DNA of 45,288 nucleotides from M55B118 sp964501715 (GCA_964501715.1 CAZCTR010000011.1:1-45288); one strand, 5' to 3'; shown: positions 33,450 to 42,317, counted from the stretch's first letter. Notes: generated from the letters alone by a model not told the origin. Numbers and translations: made by a program.

Positions 33450-34739
33450 ATGCCTTACATCAGCGATGTTTATGCAAGAGAAGTACTCGATTCACGCGGC
33501 AACCCCACCATTGAAGTGGAAGTGTTGACCGATTCCGGCGCGTTCGGACGCGCACTCGTACCAAGCGGGGCCTCAACCGGGGAACATGAAGCAGTCGAAC
33601 TGCGTGATGGCGACAAGGACCGCTACCTCGGAAAAGGGGTTGAGAAAGCTGTCAGGAACGTCAATGAAGCCATCGCACCGGAAATCGTCGGCTTCGATGT
33701 CACACAACAGGCAGACATCGACCGCACCATGATCGAACTAGACGGCACTTACAACAAGGGCAAGCTCGGCGCGAACGCCATCCTCGGTGTGAGCATGGCC
33801 GTCGCACGTGCGGCAGCGGAATTCACTGGTCAACCCCTGTATCAATACCTTGGCGGCTTTGCGGCCAGGGACCTTCCCACACCCATGATGAACATCCTGA
33901 ACGGCGGGTCCCACGCGGACAACAATGTCGACTTCCAGGAATTCATGATCATGCCTGTGGGCGCGCCTACATTCAAAGAGGCGCTTCGCATGGGCGCAGA
34001 AGTCTTCCATGCCCTCAAGAAAGTGCTCAGCGGACGCGGCTACAACACCGCCGTCGGAGACGAAGGCGGCTTCGCACCGGACCTCAAGAGCAACGAGGAA
34101 GCGCTCGAAGTCATCATCGAATCCATCAAGAACGCAGGCTACAAGCCCGGTGAGGACATTGTACTCGCCATGGACGTCGCCTCAAGCGAATTCTATGACA
34201 AGGACAAGGGCGTCTACAACCTTGCCGGTGAAGGCAAGGAGATGAGTGCGGCCGAACTTTCCGATTTCTACGGGGAACTGATCGACAAGTATCCCATCAT
34301 CTCGATCGAGGACGGACTTGATGAGAACGACTGGGAAGGTTGGAAAGTCCATACCGAGAAACTCGGCAAGAAAATCCAGCTCGTCGGTGACGACTTGCTT
34401 GTCACAAACACCGAGAAACTCCAAAAGGCTATCGACAGTGGCATCGCCAACAGCATCCTGATCAAAGTCAACCAGATCGGCACGCTCACGGAGACATTCG
34501 AAGCTGTCGAAATGGCCAAGCGTTCGGGATACACGGCCGTCATCTCACACAGAAGCGGTGAGACCGAAGATTCAACCATCGCCGATATCGCCGTGGCGAC
34601 AAACGCCGGACAGATCAAGACCGGTTCACTTTCGAGGACCGACCGCATCGCCAAGTACAACCAGCTGCTCCGTATCGAGGATGAACTCGGCGAGACCGCA
34701 GTGTACCGTGGCAAAGGGTCCTTCTACAATCTCAAATAA
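33450..34739 (+). CDS. eno: Enolase
   Basis: Enolase dehydrates 2-phosphoglycerate to PEP, the substrate of PPDK encoded at 25595. The 429-residue protein is canonical: YAREVLDSRGNPTIEVEV at the N-terminus, VPSGASTGEHEAVELRDGD loop, GDEGGFAPDL with the catalytic glutamate, VGDDLLVTNTEKL, ILIKVNQIGTLTET with the catalytic lysine, and the signature ISHRSGETEDSTIADIAV. The ATG at 33450 is 8 bases after AAAGGAG (33435-33441); the ATG at 33444 is too close to that site. It is the second gene of the gpmI-eno operon. Confidence 0.98.
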   Translation: MPYISDVYAREVLDSRGNPTIEVEVLTDSGAFGRALVPSGASTGEHEAVELRDGDKDRYLGKGVEKAVRNVNEAIAPEIVGFDVTQQADIDRTMIELDGTYNKGKLGANAILGVSMAVARAAAEFTGQPLYQYLGGFAARDLPTPMMNILNGGSHADNNVDFQEFMIMPVGAPTFKEALRMGAEVFHALKKVLSGRGYNTAVGDEGGFAPDLKSNEEALEVIIESIKNAGYKPGEDIVLAMDVASSEFYDKDKGVYNLAGEGKEMSAAELSDFYGELIDKYPIISIEDGLDENDWEGWKVHTEKLGKKIQLVGDDLLVTNTEKLQKAIDSGIANSILIKVNQIGTLTETFEAVEMAKRSGYTAVISHRSGETEDSTIADIAVATNAGQIKTGSLSRTDRIAKYNQLLRIEDELGETAVYRGKGSFYNLK

Positions 34740-34761
34740 GCCTCATACGACTCCAGCATCC

Positions 34762-34798
34762 AAAGCATCCGGGTAAAACCACACCCGGATGCTTTTTT
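34762..34798 (+). terminator. Terminator of gpmI-eno
   Basis: A 13-bp perfect stem, AAAGCATCCGGGT (34762-34774) with ACCCGGATGCTTT (34783-34795), loop AAAACCAC, then a T-run. Confidence 0.92.
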
Positions 34799-34799
34799 C

Positions 34800-35058
34800 T
34801 GCTTGATGACGCCATGTCACCCCGTATGCACTTCACTTTTGTTCTCATGCAACATGGGCTTAATTGCATTAATTATGGATAAATCCTTTGACAATTTTTC
34901 TTCCCGTGTCCAAGAACGATGTCAAACAGTCAGAAAAAACGTGATAGAGGGCTATTCAGGCATAAGTATCATTTCATTTCATATATATATAATAGTAATA
35001 AGAATGAAAAAACATGAAAATAGATTGATGTGTAAACGATTTCGCTTTGAGTTCACTA
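34800..35058. other. AT-rich non-coding region upstream of oppA
   Basis: This stretch is clearly richer in A and T than the genes around it and includes a run of alternating AT (near 34980-34992). It contains a small inverted repeat, TTAAT-TGC-ATTAA (34860-34872), a lone TTGACA (34888-34893) without a good -10 at the right distance, and the cre-like site at 35031. No convincing gene is present: the one open frame (34803-35090) has no ribosome site and an atypical composition. It probably serves as the regulatory region of the opp operon. Confidence 0.5.
35031..35044. promoter_or_regulatory. cre-like operator upstream of the oppA promoter
   Basis: TGTAAACGATTTCG matches the catabolite-responsive element consensus TGNNARCGNWWWCA at 13 of 14 positions and lies 14 bp before the oppA -35. 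It shares the GTAAACG half-site with the palindrome at 31816. Confidence 0.45.
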
Positions 35059-35088
35059 TTGACTTATCGCCTCCGCTTGGAGTACAAT
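35059..35088 (+). promoter_or_regulatory. Promoter of the opp operon
   Basis: TTGACT (35059-35064) and TACAAT (35083-35088) are spaced by 18 bp, with oppA starting 45 bases later behind a strong AGGAGG. Confidence 0.75.
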
Positions 35089-35133
35089 AGACCAAAACGT
35101 AAAAGTTTTTAAAAAAAAGAGGAGGAAAGATTC

Positions 35134-37349
35134 ATGAAGAAATTTCTAGCATTGCTCCTGACATTGACCCTTGTGTTCACACTCGGGGCCTGTCGTGGAG
35201 ACGATCCAGACGACAACGGAAACGGAGACAATGGTGGCATCGACCTACCAGACGATCTGGATGAAGACGAGACCATCACCATCGGTACTGTAGAATTCAG
35301 TGGTGAGTTCATCTTCTTCGGTGGCTCATCGTCATACGATGTCGCTATCCGCGAATCCATCAATGGCGCACCACTCATCGCTACAGACAAAGGTGGGCAA
35401 TTCCTACTTAATCAAAACGTCTTGACAACAGATGGTTATGATTATCTTGCCGATACTGTGCTTCCGGCGCAGTTCGATCCGGAAGAGGAAGATTATGCCG
35501 ACCTCTCTGAGGATGAGAAAGAGATTTTTGATGAAGAAGGAAACAAGACCTATCGCTTTGAAATCCGCGATGACATGCAATGGTCTGACGGAGAACCCAT
35601 CACAGCACATGACTATGCATTCGCCATCAAGATGGGATCCGCTTACGCGATTGCACAAGCCGGCCACACCGCACCCAACGCAGGGGATGACCTTGTAGGG
35701 TACACTGATTGGCGTCAAGGCTGCTACGGCGATTTCAACGAAGACGACGAATGGGTATGTGACGATGACGATGCAGATGTCGATTTCGACGGCATCAACG
35801 TGATCGACGACACCACCATCGAACTTACCATCGACGGCGGAAACCTCCCGTACTTCTATGAACTCGCCATGGTCTCTACCGGACCTCAACCTGAACATGT
35901 CTACACCAATGACGGCGAATACGAGTTCCTGACCAGAAAAGAATTCGAAGAACTCGACGATGACGAAACCCACATCGGCGAGCACATCTCATCCATGATC
36001 AGCTCACCTCCTGTGAGCAGCGGACCTTACGTCCTCGATCATTATGAGCGTGACCAATTCGTACGCATGAGCCTGAATGAAAACTTTGTCGGCGACTTCC
36101 GCGGACACAAGCCAACCATTCAGAACGTCATCGTCCGCGTTGTGCCTTCAGCCACTGACATCGAGCATCTGCTCAACGAAGAGATCGACATCCTCACAGG
36201 GCTAGTCGAAGGTGAAAAGATCAACCGCGGTCTCGATGCTGACCATCTCTATGACATCAACTACAAGCGTAACGGTTGGGGCGGCATGTTCATCCAGACC
36301 GACTTCGGCGCAGCTCAGGACCACAGAGTCCGCCAAGCTGTGGCACACATGATCGACCGTGACGAATTCGTCGAAGTCTTCCTAGAGGGTTACGGCGAAG
36401 TCATCAACGCACCTTACGGCCTCGGCCAATGGATGCTTGAAGAGTCCGACATCATCGGTGACCAACTGACCCACTACGAATTTGATATGGAAAAAGCAAA
36501 CGAGAAACTCGACGAAGCTGGCTACACAGAAGATGAAGACGGAAACGCCTGGGTTGACTATGACACTTCCGGCACGCGTTACCATGAAGACACTGGAGAA
36601 GAACTTGTTCTCGGTTGGATGGGAACTGAATCCGACTACTCGGACATCCTCTCAGTATACCTGACTCCTAACATGGAAGAAGCCGGCGTCAACTTCACCG
36701 CCCGTCAAGCTGGTTTTGACATCCTTATCGATAACTACTATTACGCTTATCAACTTCCGGAAGAGGACCGCGAGTACCATATGTACAACCTCGCGATCTC
36801 CTATACTCCGCTCTATGATCCATACTACTCTTACCACTCTGACCTTGTAGGCACGACTTTCAACACCCATCAGCTCATTGACTCCCCTGATAGCCCACAA
36901 GTAGATGACTTCAGCGAGCAAGAAGGCCATGGCTTCAGCTGGATGGAAGATGGCGGCACAGGCCTCACCATCGATGAATTCACTGAAAAAATGAGAAACC
37001 TGAGCCCGGCCGATTCCGACCAGTTCGTTGAATACTGGGAAGGCNNNNNNNNNNNNNNNNNNNNNNNNNNNNNNNNNNNNNNNNNNNNNNNNNNNNNNNN
37101 NNNNNNNNNNNNNNNNNNNNNNNNNNNNNNNNNNNNNNNNNNNNAATGAGAAACCTGAGCCCGGCCGATTCCGACCAGTTCGTTGAATACTGGGAAGGCC
37201 TCATGCTCCGTATGAACAGACTGCTCCCAATGATTCCGCTTTATTCCAACCAGTACTATCACTTCGCGAACAACCGCGTTGAAGGGTTCGAACTCACCGG
37301 TAACTGGGATTGGCAACAGAACATTGTTGACATGACCCTTGTCGACTGA
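35134..37349 (+). CDS. oppA: Oligopeptide ABC transporter substrate-binding lipoprotein (interrupted by an assembly gap)
   Basis: This is an extracytoplasmic SBP_bac_5 family protein that captures peptides for the OppBCDF transporter. It has a signal peptide with lipobox LGAC, then a very acidic linker (DDPDDNGNGDNG), a DMQWSDGEPITAHDYAFAIK segment typical of the family and PVSSGPYVLDHYERDQFVRM. The gene contains 100 Ns at 37045-37144. The 55 bases before the gap (36990-37044) are repeated exactly after it (37145-37199). If the Ns and one copy are removed, the frame continues without a break to the stop at 37349, giving 686 residues, a normal length. So the gene is almost certainly intact and the gap false. 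AGGAGG (35120-35125) precedes the ATG by 8 bases. The substrate could be oligopeptides or another solute. Confidence 0.93.
36990..37199 (+). repeat. Exact 55-bp direct duplicate flanking a 100-N scaffold gap (assembly artefact)
   Basis: Bases 36990-37044 and 37145-37199 are identical, separated by exactly 100 Ns at 37045-37144. The N count is a conventional placeholder, and 55 is a common assembler k-mer length. Two contigs overlapping by one k-mer were therefore probably joined as a gap. Collapsing the copies deletes 155 bp and restores oppA in frame. Confidence 0.92.
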
Positions 37350-37393
37350 TCAAAAGACAAGCGAATCGTCAATTAAATAAGTCATGAATGATA

Positions 37394-37424
37394 AGAGAGA
37401 GTAGTTATTCATACTACTCTCTCT
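37394..37424 (+). promoter_or_regulatory. Intercistronic hairpin between oppA and oppB
   Basis: AGAGAGAGTAGT (37394-37405) pairs perfectly with ACTACTCTCTCT (37413-37424) around TATTCAT. Only a weak pyrimidine tract follows, with no T-run, so it is more likely an mRNA-stabilising or attenuating hairpin. Such elements let a binding-protein gene be expressed above its permease genes. Confidence 0.7.
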
Positions 37425-37452
37425 CATTCTATGAAAGGAGACACACTACACT

Positions 37453-38436
37453 ATGCTTAAGTATCTTATAAGACGACTGATTCACCTCATTCCGGTCGTA
37501 GTCATCATCTCTATCGTCTTGTTCGGGCTTTTGAAGCTGATGCCCGGTTCTCCTGAACAGTTCATGGTTCAATGTGATCCCGGTGTGCGTCCCGAACTTT
37601 GTGAACAGGCCCGTCAAGAATTCAGGGACAAATACCGTCTCGATGACCCCGTACCTGTTCAGTATGTATTTTGGGCTGGCAACTTGCTCCAAGGGGACCT
37701 CGGAGAAAGTGAACATTATAACGAGCCGGTATCAGGTTTGGTAGGCTATTACATCATGAATTCAGTTTATCTGAATGTAGTGGTTATTGTTTTATCGTTT
37801 TTGCTCGCAATTCCGATCGGCATCATTTCGGCGGTTAAACAATATTCACTCTTTGATAGCTTCTGGCAAGTATTTTCGCTTCTGGGCATCTCCATGCCGA
37901 GCTTCTTCTTCGGCATACTATTGCTTTACCTCTTTTCCATGAGACTCGGCTGGACTCCGATGAGCGGCATGTCCTCCGACTATTTGGGCAACTACGGTTT
38001 CTTTGAAGGCATTTTTGATGTCTTGCACCACATGATTCTTCCGGCCACAGTGCTCTTGATTCAATCACTGGCTGGCGTGATTCGTTATGTCCGCACATCC
38101 ATGCTTGACATCATCAAGCAGGATTACATTAGGACCGCACGTTCCAAAGGCCTTTCAGAAAAAGTCATCGTTTACTCACACGCATTCAGAAATGCGCTCA
38201 TCCCGGTTGTCACACTGGTCGCTTTCTCGATTCCGACACTGTTCAGTGGTGCGGTCATCATCGAAAGCATCTTCAGCTGGCCTGGCATCGGACGCATACT
38301 GATCGATTCTCTGCAACGTCGCGATTACTCCGTCGTGCTTGCCATGAACATGTTCTACGCGGTTCTCGCACTATTCTCAAATCTACTTATGGACCTGGGT
38401 TACGGCATCGTCGACCCACGCGTAAAACTCAACTAG
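37453..38436 (+). CDS. oppB: Oligopeptide ABC transporter permease OppB
   Basis: This 327-residue inner-membrane permease has about six helices and a large extracytoplasmic loop (about 35-95; QCDPGVRPELCEQARQEF). The ABC permease EAA loop is YIRTARSKGLSEKVIVYSHA, which docks to the ATPases, followed by RNALIPVVTLVAFSIPTLF. MLKYLIRRLIHLIPVVVIIS is the characteristic OppB N-terminus. AAAGGAG (37434-37440) lies 12 bases before the ATG, a slightly long spacing. oppC starts 13 bases after its stop. Confidence 0.95.
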   Translation: MLKYLIRRLIHLIPVVVIISIVLFGLLKLMPGSPEQFMVQCDPGVRPELCEQARQEFRDKYRLDDPVPVQYVFWAGNLLQGDLGESEHYNEPVSGLVGYYIMNSVYLNVVVIVLSFLLAIPIGIISAVKQYSLFDSFWQVFSLLGISMPSFFFGILLLYLFSMRLGWTPMSGMSSDYLGNYGFFEGIFDVLHHMILPATVLLIQSLAGVIRYVRTSMLDIIKQDYIRTARSKGLSEKVIVYSHAFRNALIPVVTLVAFSIPTLFSGAVIIESIFSWPGIGRILIDSLQRRDYSVVLAMNMFYAVLALFSNLLMDLGYGIVDPRVKLN

Positions 38437-38449
38437 GGAGGCCTTGATT

Positions 38450-39472
38450 ATGGATAAAAAAGATAAGAAACAAATGAACAAGGAAATCACTGAACGAGAT
38501 AAAGCGCACAACCAGAGTCCGGAACAGGAGCTTAGCGTAGAAGAGCAACGGGCTTTGGACATCGAGAGAAGCAAGGAACTGGAACGGCTTGAGAAAGAGG
38601 ACGTCGTCATTTCACCTGCACGCGTCATCTGGAACAATTTCAAGGCCCGCAAAGTCACCCTGATCGGAGTCATTCTCTTCGTCTTCATTCTCTTCTTTTC
38701 TGTCATTCTCCCGTTCTTCCTGCCGGAGACAGAGTTGAACATCCCTGTACGCCAACAACCGCCTTCATTGGATTACTGGTTCGGTACAGACCGTTTCGGA
38801 CGTGATGTCTTCACCCGTGTCGCCGTAGGCGGACGTGTCTCGCTATATGTCGGTGCAGTCGCAACCATCCTAGCCACATTCATCGGTACGGTGATCGGCA
38901 GCATCTCAGGCTACTATCACGGACTCGTCGACAACCTGCTTCAACGTTTCACCGAGGTTGTCCGTTCATTCCCGTTCCTTCCGCTCATCATCACCCTTTC
39001 TGCGGCACTTGGAGCGCGCTCGACGGAAGACGAACGCATCTTCCTCGTCATGATGATCCTCGGTTTCATCAGCTGGACCGGGCTCGCGCGTCTCTTGCGT
39101 GGACAGATCCTCTCTATCCGTGAACAGGAATACATACTCGCCGCTAAAGCGGTGGGTGTCAAAAATATGAGCATCATTGTAAAACACGTTATACCCAACG
39201 TGGTAAGCATCATCATTGTATTCGCGACGCTTAACTTCGCATCCAACATCCTAGTCGAGTCGGGGCTGTCATTCCTTGGTTTCGGCGTTCAAGAACCGGG
39301 CACATCCTGGGGCTTGCTGCTTCGCACAGGAACCAGGAACTCCTCAGTCATTCAAAACGAACCATGGCTATGGTTCTTCCCAGGCCTTTTCATTCTTATA
39401 ACCGTTTTGAGTGTCAACTTCATAGGTGACGGACTACGCGACGCCGTGGATCCAAAAAATAACACAAGGTAG
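38450..39472 (+). CDS. oppC: Oligopeptide ABC transporter permease OppC
   Basis: This 340-residue permease begins with a long charged cytosolic N-terminus (about 60 residues, MDKKDKKQMNKEITERDKAH onward), then the OppC pattern RVIWNNFKARKVTLIGVILF, GTDRFGRDVFTRVAVGGRVS and the EAA loop EYILAAKAVGVKNMSIIVKH. VESGLSFLGFGVQEPGTSWG and DGLRDAVDPKN close the protein, as in the family. The ATG at 38450 has TAGGGAGG (38434-38441) 8 bases upstream; the TTG at 38444 is rejected. OppC pairs with OppB to form the channel. The Lys/Glu-rich N-terminus is longer than in many OppC proteins. Confidence 0.95.
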   Translation: MDKKDKKQMNKEITERDKAHNQSPEQELSVEEQRALDIERSKELERLEKEDVVISPARVIWNNFKARKVTLIGVILFVFILFFSVILPFFLPETELNIPVRQQPPSLDYWFGTDRFGRDVFTRVAVGGRVSLYVGAVATILATFIGTVIGSISGYYHGLVDNLLQRFTEVVRSFPFLPLIITLSAALGARSTEDERIFLVMMILGFISWTGLARLLRGQILSIREQEYILAAKAVGVKNMSIIVKHVIPNVVSIIIVFATLNFASNILVESGLSFLGFGVQEPGTSWGLLLRTGTRNSSVIQNEPWLWFFPGLFILITVLSVNFIGDGLRDAVDPKNNTR

Positions 39473-39478
39473 GTATCG

Positions 39479-40477
39479 ATGATGGACAAACTGTTGGAAG
39501 TCAAAGATCTCCATACATATTTCCCCACTAAACGCGGCGTCATCAAGGCCGTCAACGGGGCCTCGTTCTCCATCGAACGAGGAAAGACCCTGGGCATTGT
39601 CGGAGAGAGCGGTAGCGGTAAGAGTATTTCCGCGATGAGCGCTCTTCGCATATTGGACAATCCCGGGTACATACACAGTGGAAGCATCACCTTCGACGGC
39701 AGGGAAATCACCGAGCTGTCGGAGAAAGAAATGCGGAAGATCAGAGGGAACGACATCTCCATGATTTTCCAAGAACCGATGACCAGTCTCAATCCGGTCT
39801 TCAAACTCGAAAGGCAGATCGGTGAAGTCTTGAGGCTTCACAAAGGCATGAGCAAGTCGCAGGCGCGCAAAAAATCCATCGAGATGCTTGATCAGGTCGG
39901 CATTCCCCGTCCTGAACAGGTCATCGACAACTATCCATTCCAGCTTTCCGGTGGTATGAGACAGCGTGCAATGATCGCGATGGCACTCGCCTGTGAACCG
40001 AAGATGCTTATTGCCGACGAACCGACCACCGCCTTGGATGTGACCATCCAGGCACAGATTCTCAAACTCATGAATGACCTTAAAAGGGACTTCAACACAA
40101 GCATCATGTTTATCACGCATGACCTCGGCGTCATCAACGAGATGGCCGACGAAGTCGTGGTCATGTACGCGGGTCAGATTGTGGAGCGCGCACCAGCGAA
40201 CAAGATTTTTGGTGGCGGCAACAAGTACTCGCATCCTTATACCGAGGGGCTTTTGAAATCCATTCCCTCACTTGAGGACGACCGCGAGGAACTCGACGTC
40301 ATCCCCGGCAACGTGCCGCATCCGCTCAATCTCCCGAAGGGGTGCAAGTTCGCCCCGCGCTGTCCTTATGCGACCGCGAAATGTTTCCGTGAAGAACCGA
40401 CCCTGGATGATGTGTCCAAATCACAATCCGTTCGGTGCTTCTATCCTGTGAAAGGGGTGCGTAGCAGTGGCCAATAA
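39479..40477 (+). CDS. oppD: Oligopeptide ABC transporter ATPase OppD
   Basis: This 332-residue ATPase has Walker A GESGSGKS (42-49), the Q-loop in MIFQEPMTSLNPVF, the ABC signature LSGGMRQRAMIAMALACEP, Walker B MLIADEPTTALDVT and the H-loop in FITHDLGVI. The C-terminal oligopeptide-transporter extension has spaced cysteines (KGCKFAPRCPYATAKC), which in some homologues bind an Fe-S cluster. Two adjacent ATGs (39479 and 39482) follow AAGGTAGG; either is possible. It overlaps oppF by 11 bases. Confidence 0.96.
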   Translation: MMDKLLEVKDLHTYFPTKRGVIKAVNGASFSIERGKTLGIVGESGSGKSISAMSALRILDNPGYIHSGSITFDGREITELSEKEMRKIRGNDISMIFQEPMTSLNPVFKLERQIGEVLRLHKGMSKSQARKKSIEMLDQVGIPRPEQVIDNYPFQLSGGMRQRAMIAMALACEPKMLIADEPTTALDVTIQAQILKLMNDLKRDFNTSIMFITHDLGVINEMADEVVVMYAGQIVERAPANKIFGGGNKYSHPYTEGLLKSIPSLEDDREELDVIPGNVPHPLNLPKGCKFAPRCPYATAKCFREEPTLDDVSKSQSVRCFYPVKGVRSSGQ

Positions 40478-41477
40478 TGTCGAAACCCGCGATGTCGCGG
40501 TGGAAATAAAAGACCTGAAGAAATATTTCCCGGTCAAATCCAAAACCCTCTTCGGCGAAAAGAACTTCGTAAAAGCCGTAGACGGTGTCAATTTCAAGAT
40601 CTATAAAGGTGAGACCTTCGGGCTTGTCGGCGAATCCGGTTGCGGTAAGACCACACTCGGACGCACGATTCTCCGCCTCGAGGAACCCACGGGCGGCGAA
40701 ATCTATATCAACGGACGCGAAATCTCGGGAATCTCTCAAGGCAAACTTCGCCCGTTCCGTCCCACCATGCAGATCATTTTCCAAGACCCTTATTCGAGCT
40801 TGGACCCCAAACAGACAGTCGGACAGATTGTCGGTGAAGCCCTGCTTTCCCACAAGATGTTCAAAAAAGGCCAGGAACTCGAGGATTATGTGCTCGATGT
40901 CATGGACAAGTGCGGTCTTGACGACTATATGATCCACCGTTACCCGCACCAATTCTCAGGCGGTCAACGTCAGAGGATAGGCATCGCCCGCGCAATCGCG
41001 CTCAATCCTGATTTCATCGTTGCGGACGAGGCCGTAAGCGCACTCGACGTATCGATCCAGTCACAGATTCTGAACCTGCTCGCACGCCTCAAAAAAGAGC
41101 AGGACCTGACCTATCTGTTCATCTCGCATGACTTGTCCGTTGTCAAGCACATCAGTGACCGCATCGGTGTCATGTATCTGGGTGAAATGGTTGAAATGGG
41201 TCCTGCGGACGCCATGTATCATGCACCTTACCACCCATACACCAAAGCCCTTGTGTCAGCCGTGCCAAGCACGGAGAAGGACACATCAAAAAACCGGATC
41301 ATTCTTAAAGGTGACATCCCGAGTAACGTCAACCCGCCAAGCGGCTGCAAGTTCCATACACGTTGTCCGCTTGCGACGGAGAAATGCCGTCAGGAAGTCC
41401 CGGTTTGGGAAGAGGTCGAGGAAGGCCGCTTTGTAGCGTGCCATCATTATGAGCAGACTAAAGACATGGGTAAGTAA
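40467..41477 (+). CDS. oppF: Oligopeptide ABC transporter ATPase OppF
   Basis: This 336-residue partner ATPase has Walker A GESGCGKT, Q-loop IIFQDPYSSLDPKQ, signature FSGGQRQRIGIARAIALNP, Walker B FIVADEAVSALDVS and H-loop FISHDLSVVKH. The C-terminal segment SGCKFHTRCPLATEKC parallels OppD. It starts with GTG at 40467, 9 bases after AAAGGGG, within the end of oppD. OppD and OppF form the heterodimeric motor of the importer. Its last 29 bases overlap the small membrane-protein gene that follows. Confidence 0.96.
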   Translation: MANNVETRDVAVEIKDLKKYFPVKSKTLFGEKNFVKAVDGVNFKIYKGETFGLVGESGCGKTTLGRTILRLEEPTGGEIYINGREISGISQGKLRPFRPTMQIIFQDPYSSLDPKQTVGQIVGEALLSHKMFKKGQELEDYVLDVMDKCGLDDYMIHRYPHQFSGGQRQRIGIARAIALNPDFIVADEAVSALDVSIQSQILNLLARLKKEQDLTYLFISHDLSVVKHISDRIGVMYLGEMVEMGPADAMYHAPYHPYTKALVSAVPSTEKDTSKNRIILKGDIPSNVNPPSGCKFHTRCPLATEKCRQEVPVWEEVEEGRFVACHHYEQTKDMGK

Positions 41478-41643
41478 AATCCGCAAGGAGAACCGGGATT
41501 TGAATGACGCCGTCAAGAAGGAAAAGTTCGAGAAAAACGACACTTTCGCCATCATTCTGGCCGCATTCATCACTATTTTCCCGGTCGTCCTTGCCATCAT
41601 GGCTGTGTTCATGCTCCTCATGTGGTTGATTTTCGGACGTTAA
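41449..41643 (+). CDS. Small single-helix membrane protein overlapping oppF
   Basis: This 64-residue protein has a charged N-terminal half (KIRKENRDLNDAVKKEKFEK) and one long hydrophobic helix (about 35-61) ending FGR. The ATG lies inside oppF, with a 29-base overlap, and the stop is directly followed by the operon terminator. Placement before the terminator, and clear membrane-protein character in a frame distinct from oppF, argue that it is real. It may be a small accessory of the Opp transporter or an unrelated peptide. No family is recognised and no strong ribosome site is visible. Confidence 0.6.
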   Translation: MSRLKTWVSKIRKENRDLNDAVKKEKFEKNDTFAIILAAFITIFPVVLAIMAVFMLLMWLIFGR

Positions 41644-41669
41644 AAATGACACGACCGTGTCATTTTTAT
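41642..41669 (+). terminator. Terminator of the opp operon
   Basis: AAAAATGACAC (41642-41652) pairs with GTGTCATTTTT (41657-41667) around GACC. Confidence 0.88.
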
Positions 41670-41697
41670 TTTAACCATTCCTATGCATCAAAAATAA

Positions 41698-41706
41698 TGC
41701 TATAAT
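41698..41706 (+). promoter_or_regulatory. Extended -10 promoter of the 41730-43575 gene group
   Basis: TGCTATAAT is a perfect TGnTATAAT, 23 bases before the ATG at 41730. No good -35 is seen. Confidence 0.65.
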
Positions 41707-41729
41707 TGTGAGAAGAAAAGGGTGGTCGT

Positions 41730-42317
41730 ATGGGACTGAGAAATTTTTTCAAAAAAAGGGATATCACAATATTTGGCAGCGATACTGAAGGTGAGATTAC
41801 GAATATTATCATAGCGTTCCTCGTATCTCTATCCTTGCTTCTATTCCCCTTGCCTTTCTATGGGTTCGTGGCGGTTTTCGCATGGATCTTTTTCCTGGTT
41901 GTCGCGATTGTGAGACGGTATAACCGTTACGCGATCGCCATCATTGCCGTCGTCACGCTCTTCATCACATCGTATCAGGTCGCGGCGCTTCCGGGTTATC
42001 TCGAAGAACAGCGTCTCTATAGCGACCTCATCGAAGTCACGCCCCAGCGTGGCAGGGATTATCAGGATAGTTACGACATCCACATCGATGTCACCAACGA
42101 CAACGTGGACAAAGTGTATTACAACGTAGCACGCACCATGGAATTCGAACGCGAGCATTTCGAGGAATTCGATTTCGAGAACGAGGATATGCTCACCATC
42201 ACCGGTGGGGATGTCCGCGGTGGCTATCGCCTGTTGCTCATCCTCGAGCTCAAAGAAGGTGAAAGGACCCCTCATAAGACTTTTGGCCTTTATTATCTGA
42301 ACCCACAAGATGACTGA
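41730..42317 (+). CDS. Membrane protein of unknown function
   Basis: This 195-residue protein has a short basic N-terminus, three hydrophobic segments between about residues 23 and 88 (IIIAFLVSLSLLLFPLPFYG, FVAVFAWIFFLVVAIV, YAIAIIAVVTLFITSYQVAA), then a soluble acidic domain of about 100 residues. That domain contains a DIHIDVTNDNVDKVYYNVA strand-like region and is probably extracytoplasmic. No catalytic motif or known family is recognised. AAAAGGGTGG precedes the ATG. It starts a three-gene run with an exchanger and secG, all closely spaced, ended by the terminator at 43574. Confidence 0.75.
   Translation: MGLRNFFKKRDITIFGSDTEGEITNIIIAFLVSLSLLLFPLPFYGFVAVFAWIFFLVVAIVRRYNRYAIAIIAVVTLFITSYQVAALPGYLEEQRLYSDLIEVTPQRGRDYQDSYDIHIDVTNDNVDKVYYNVARTMEFEREHFEEFDFENEDMLTITGGDVRGGYRLLLILELKEGERTPHKTFGLYYLNPQDD

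Noticed and set aside
34803..35090. 95-residue open frame upstream of oppA
   Set aside because: It overlaps the cre-like site and the opp promoter, has no ribosome site and a composition unlike the neighbouring proteins.
36990..37199. Biological direct repeat or mobile-element target duplication
   Set aside because: The copies flank exactly 100 placeholder Ns and are 55 bp, a common assembly k-mer length. There are no inverted repeats or transposase, and collapsing the copies restores the gene.
37146..37349. Separate 67-residue gene after the gap
   Set aside because: Its first 18 residues repeat the end of the upstream part of oppA. It is the oppA C-terminus after a false gap.
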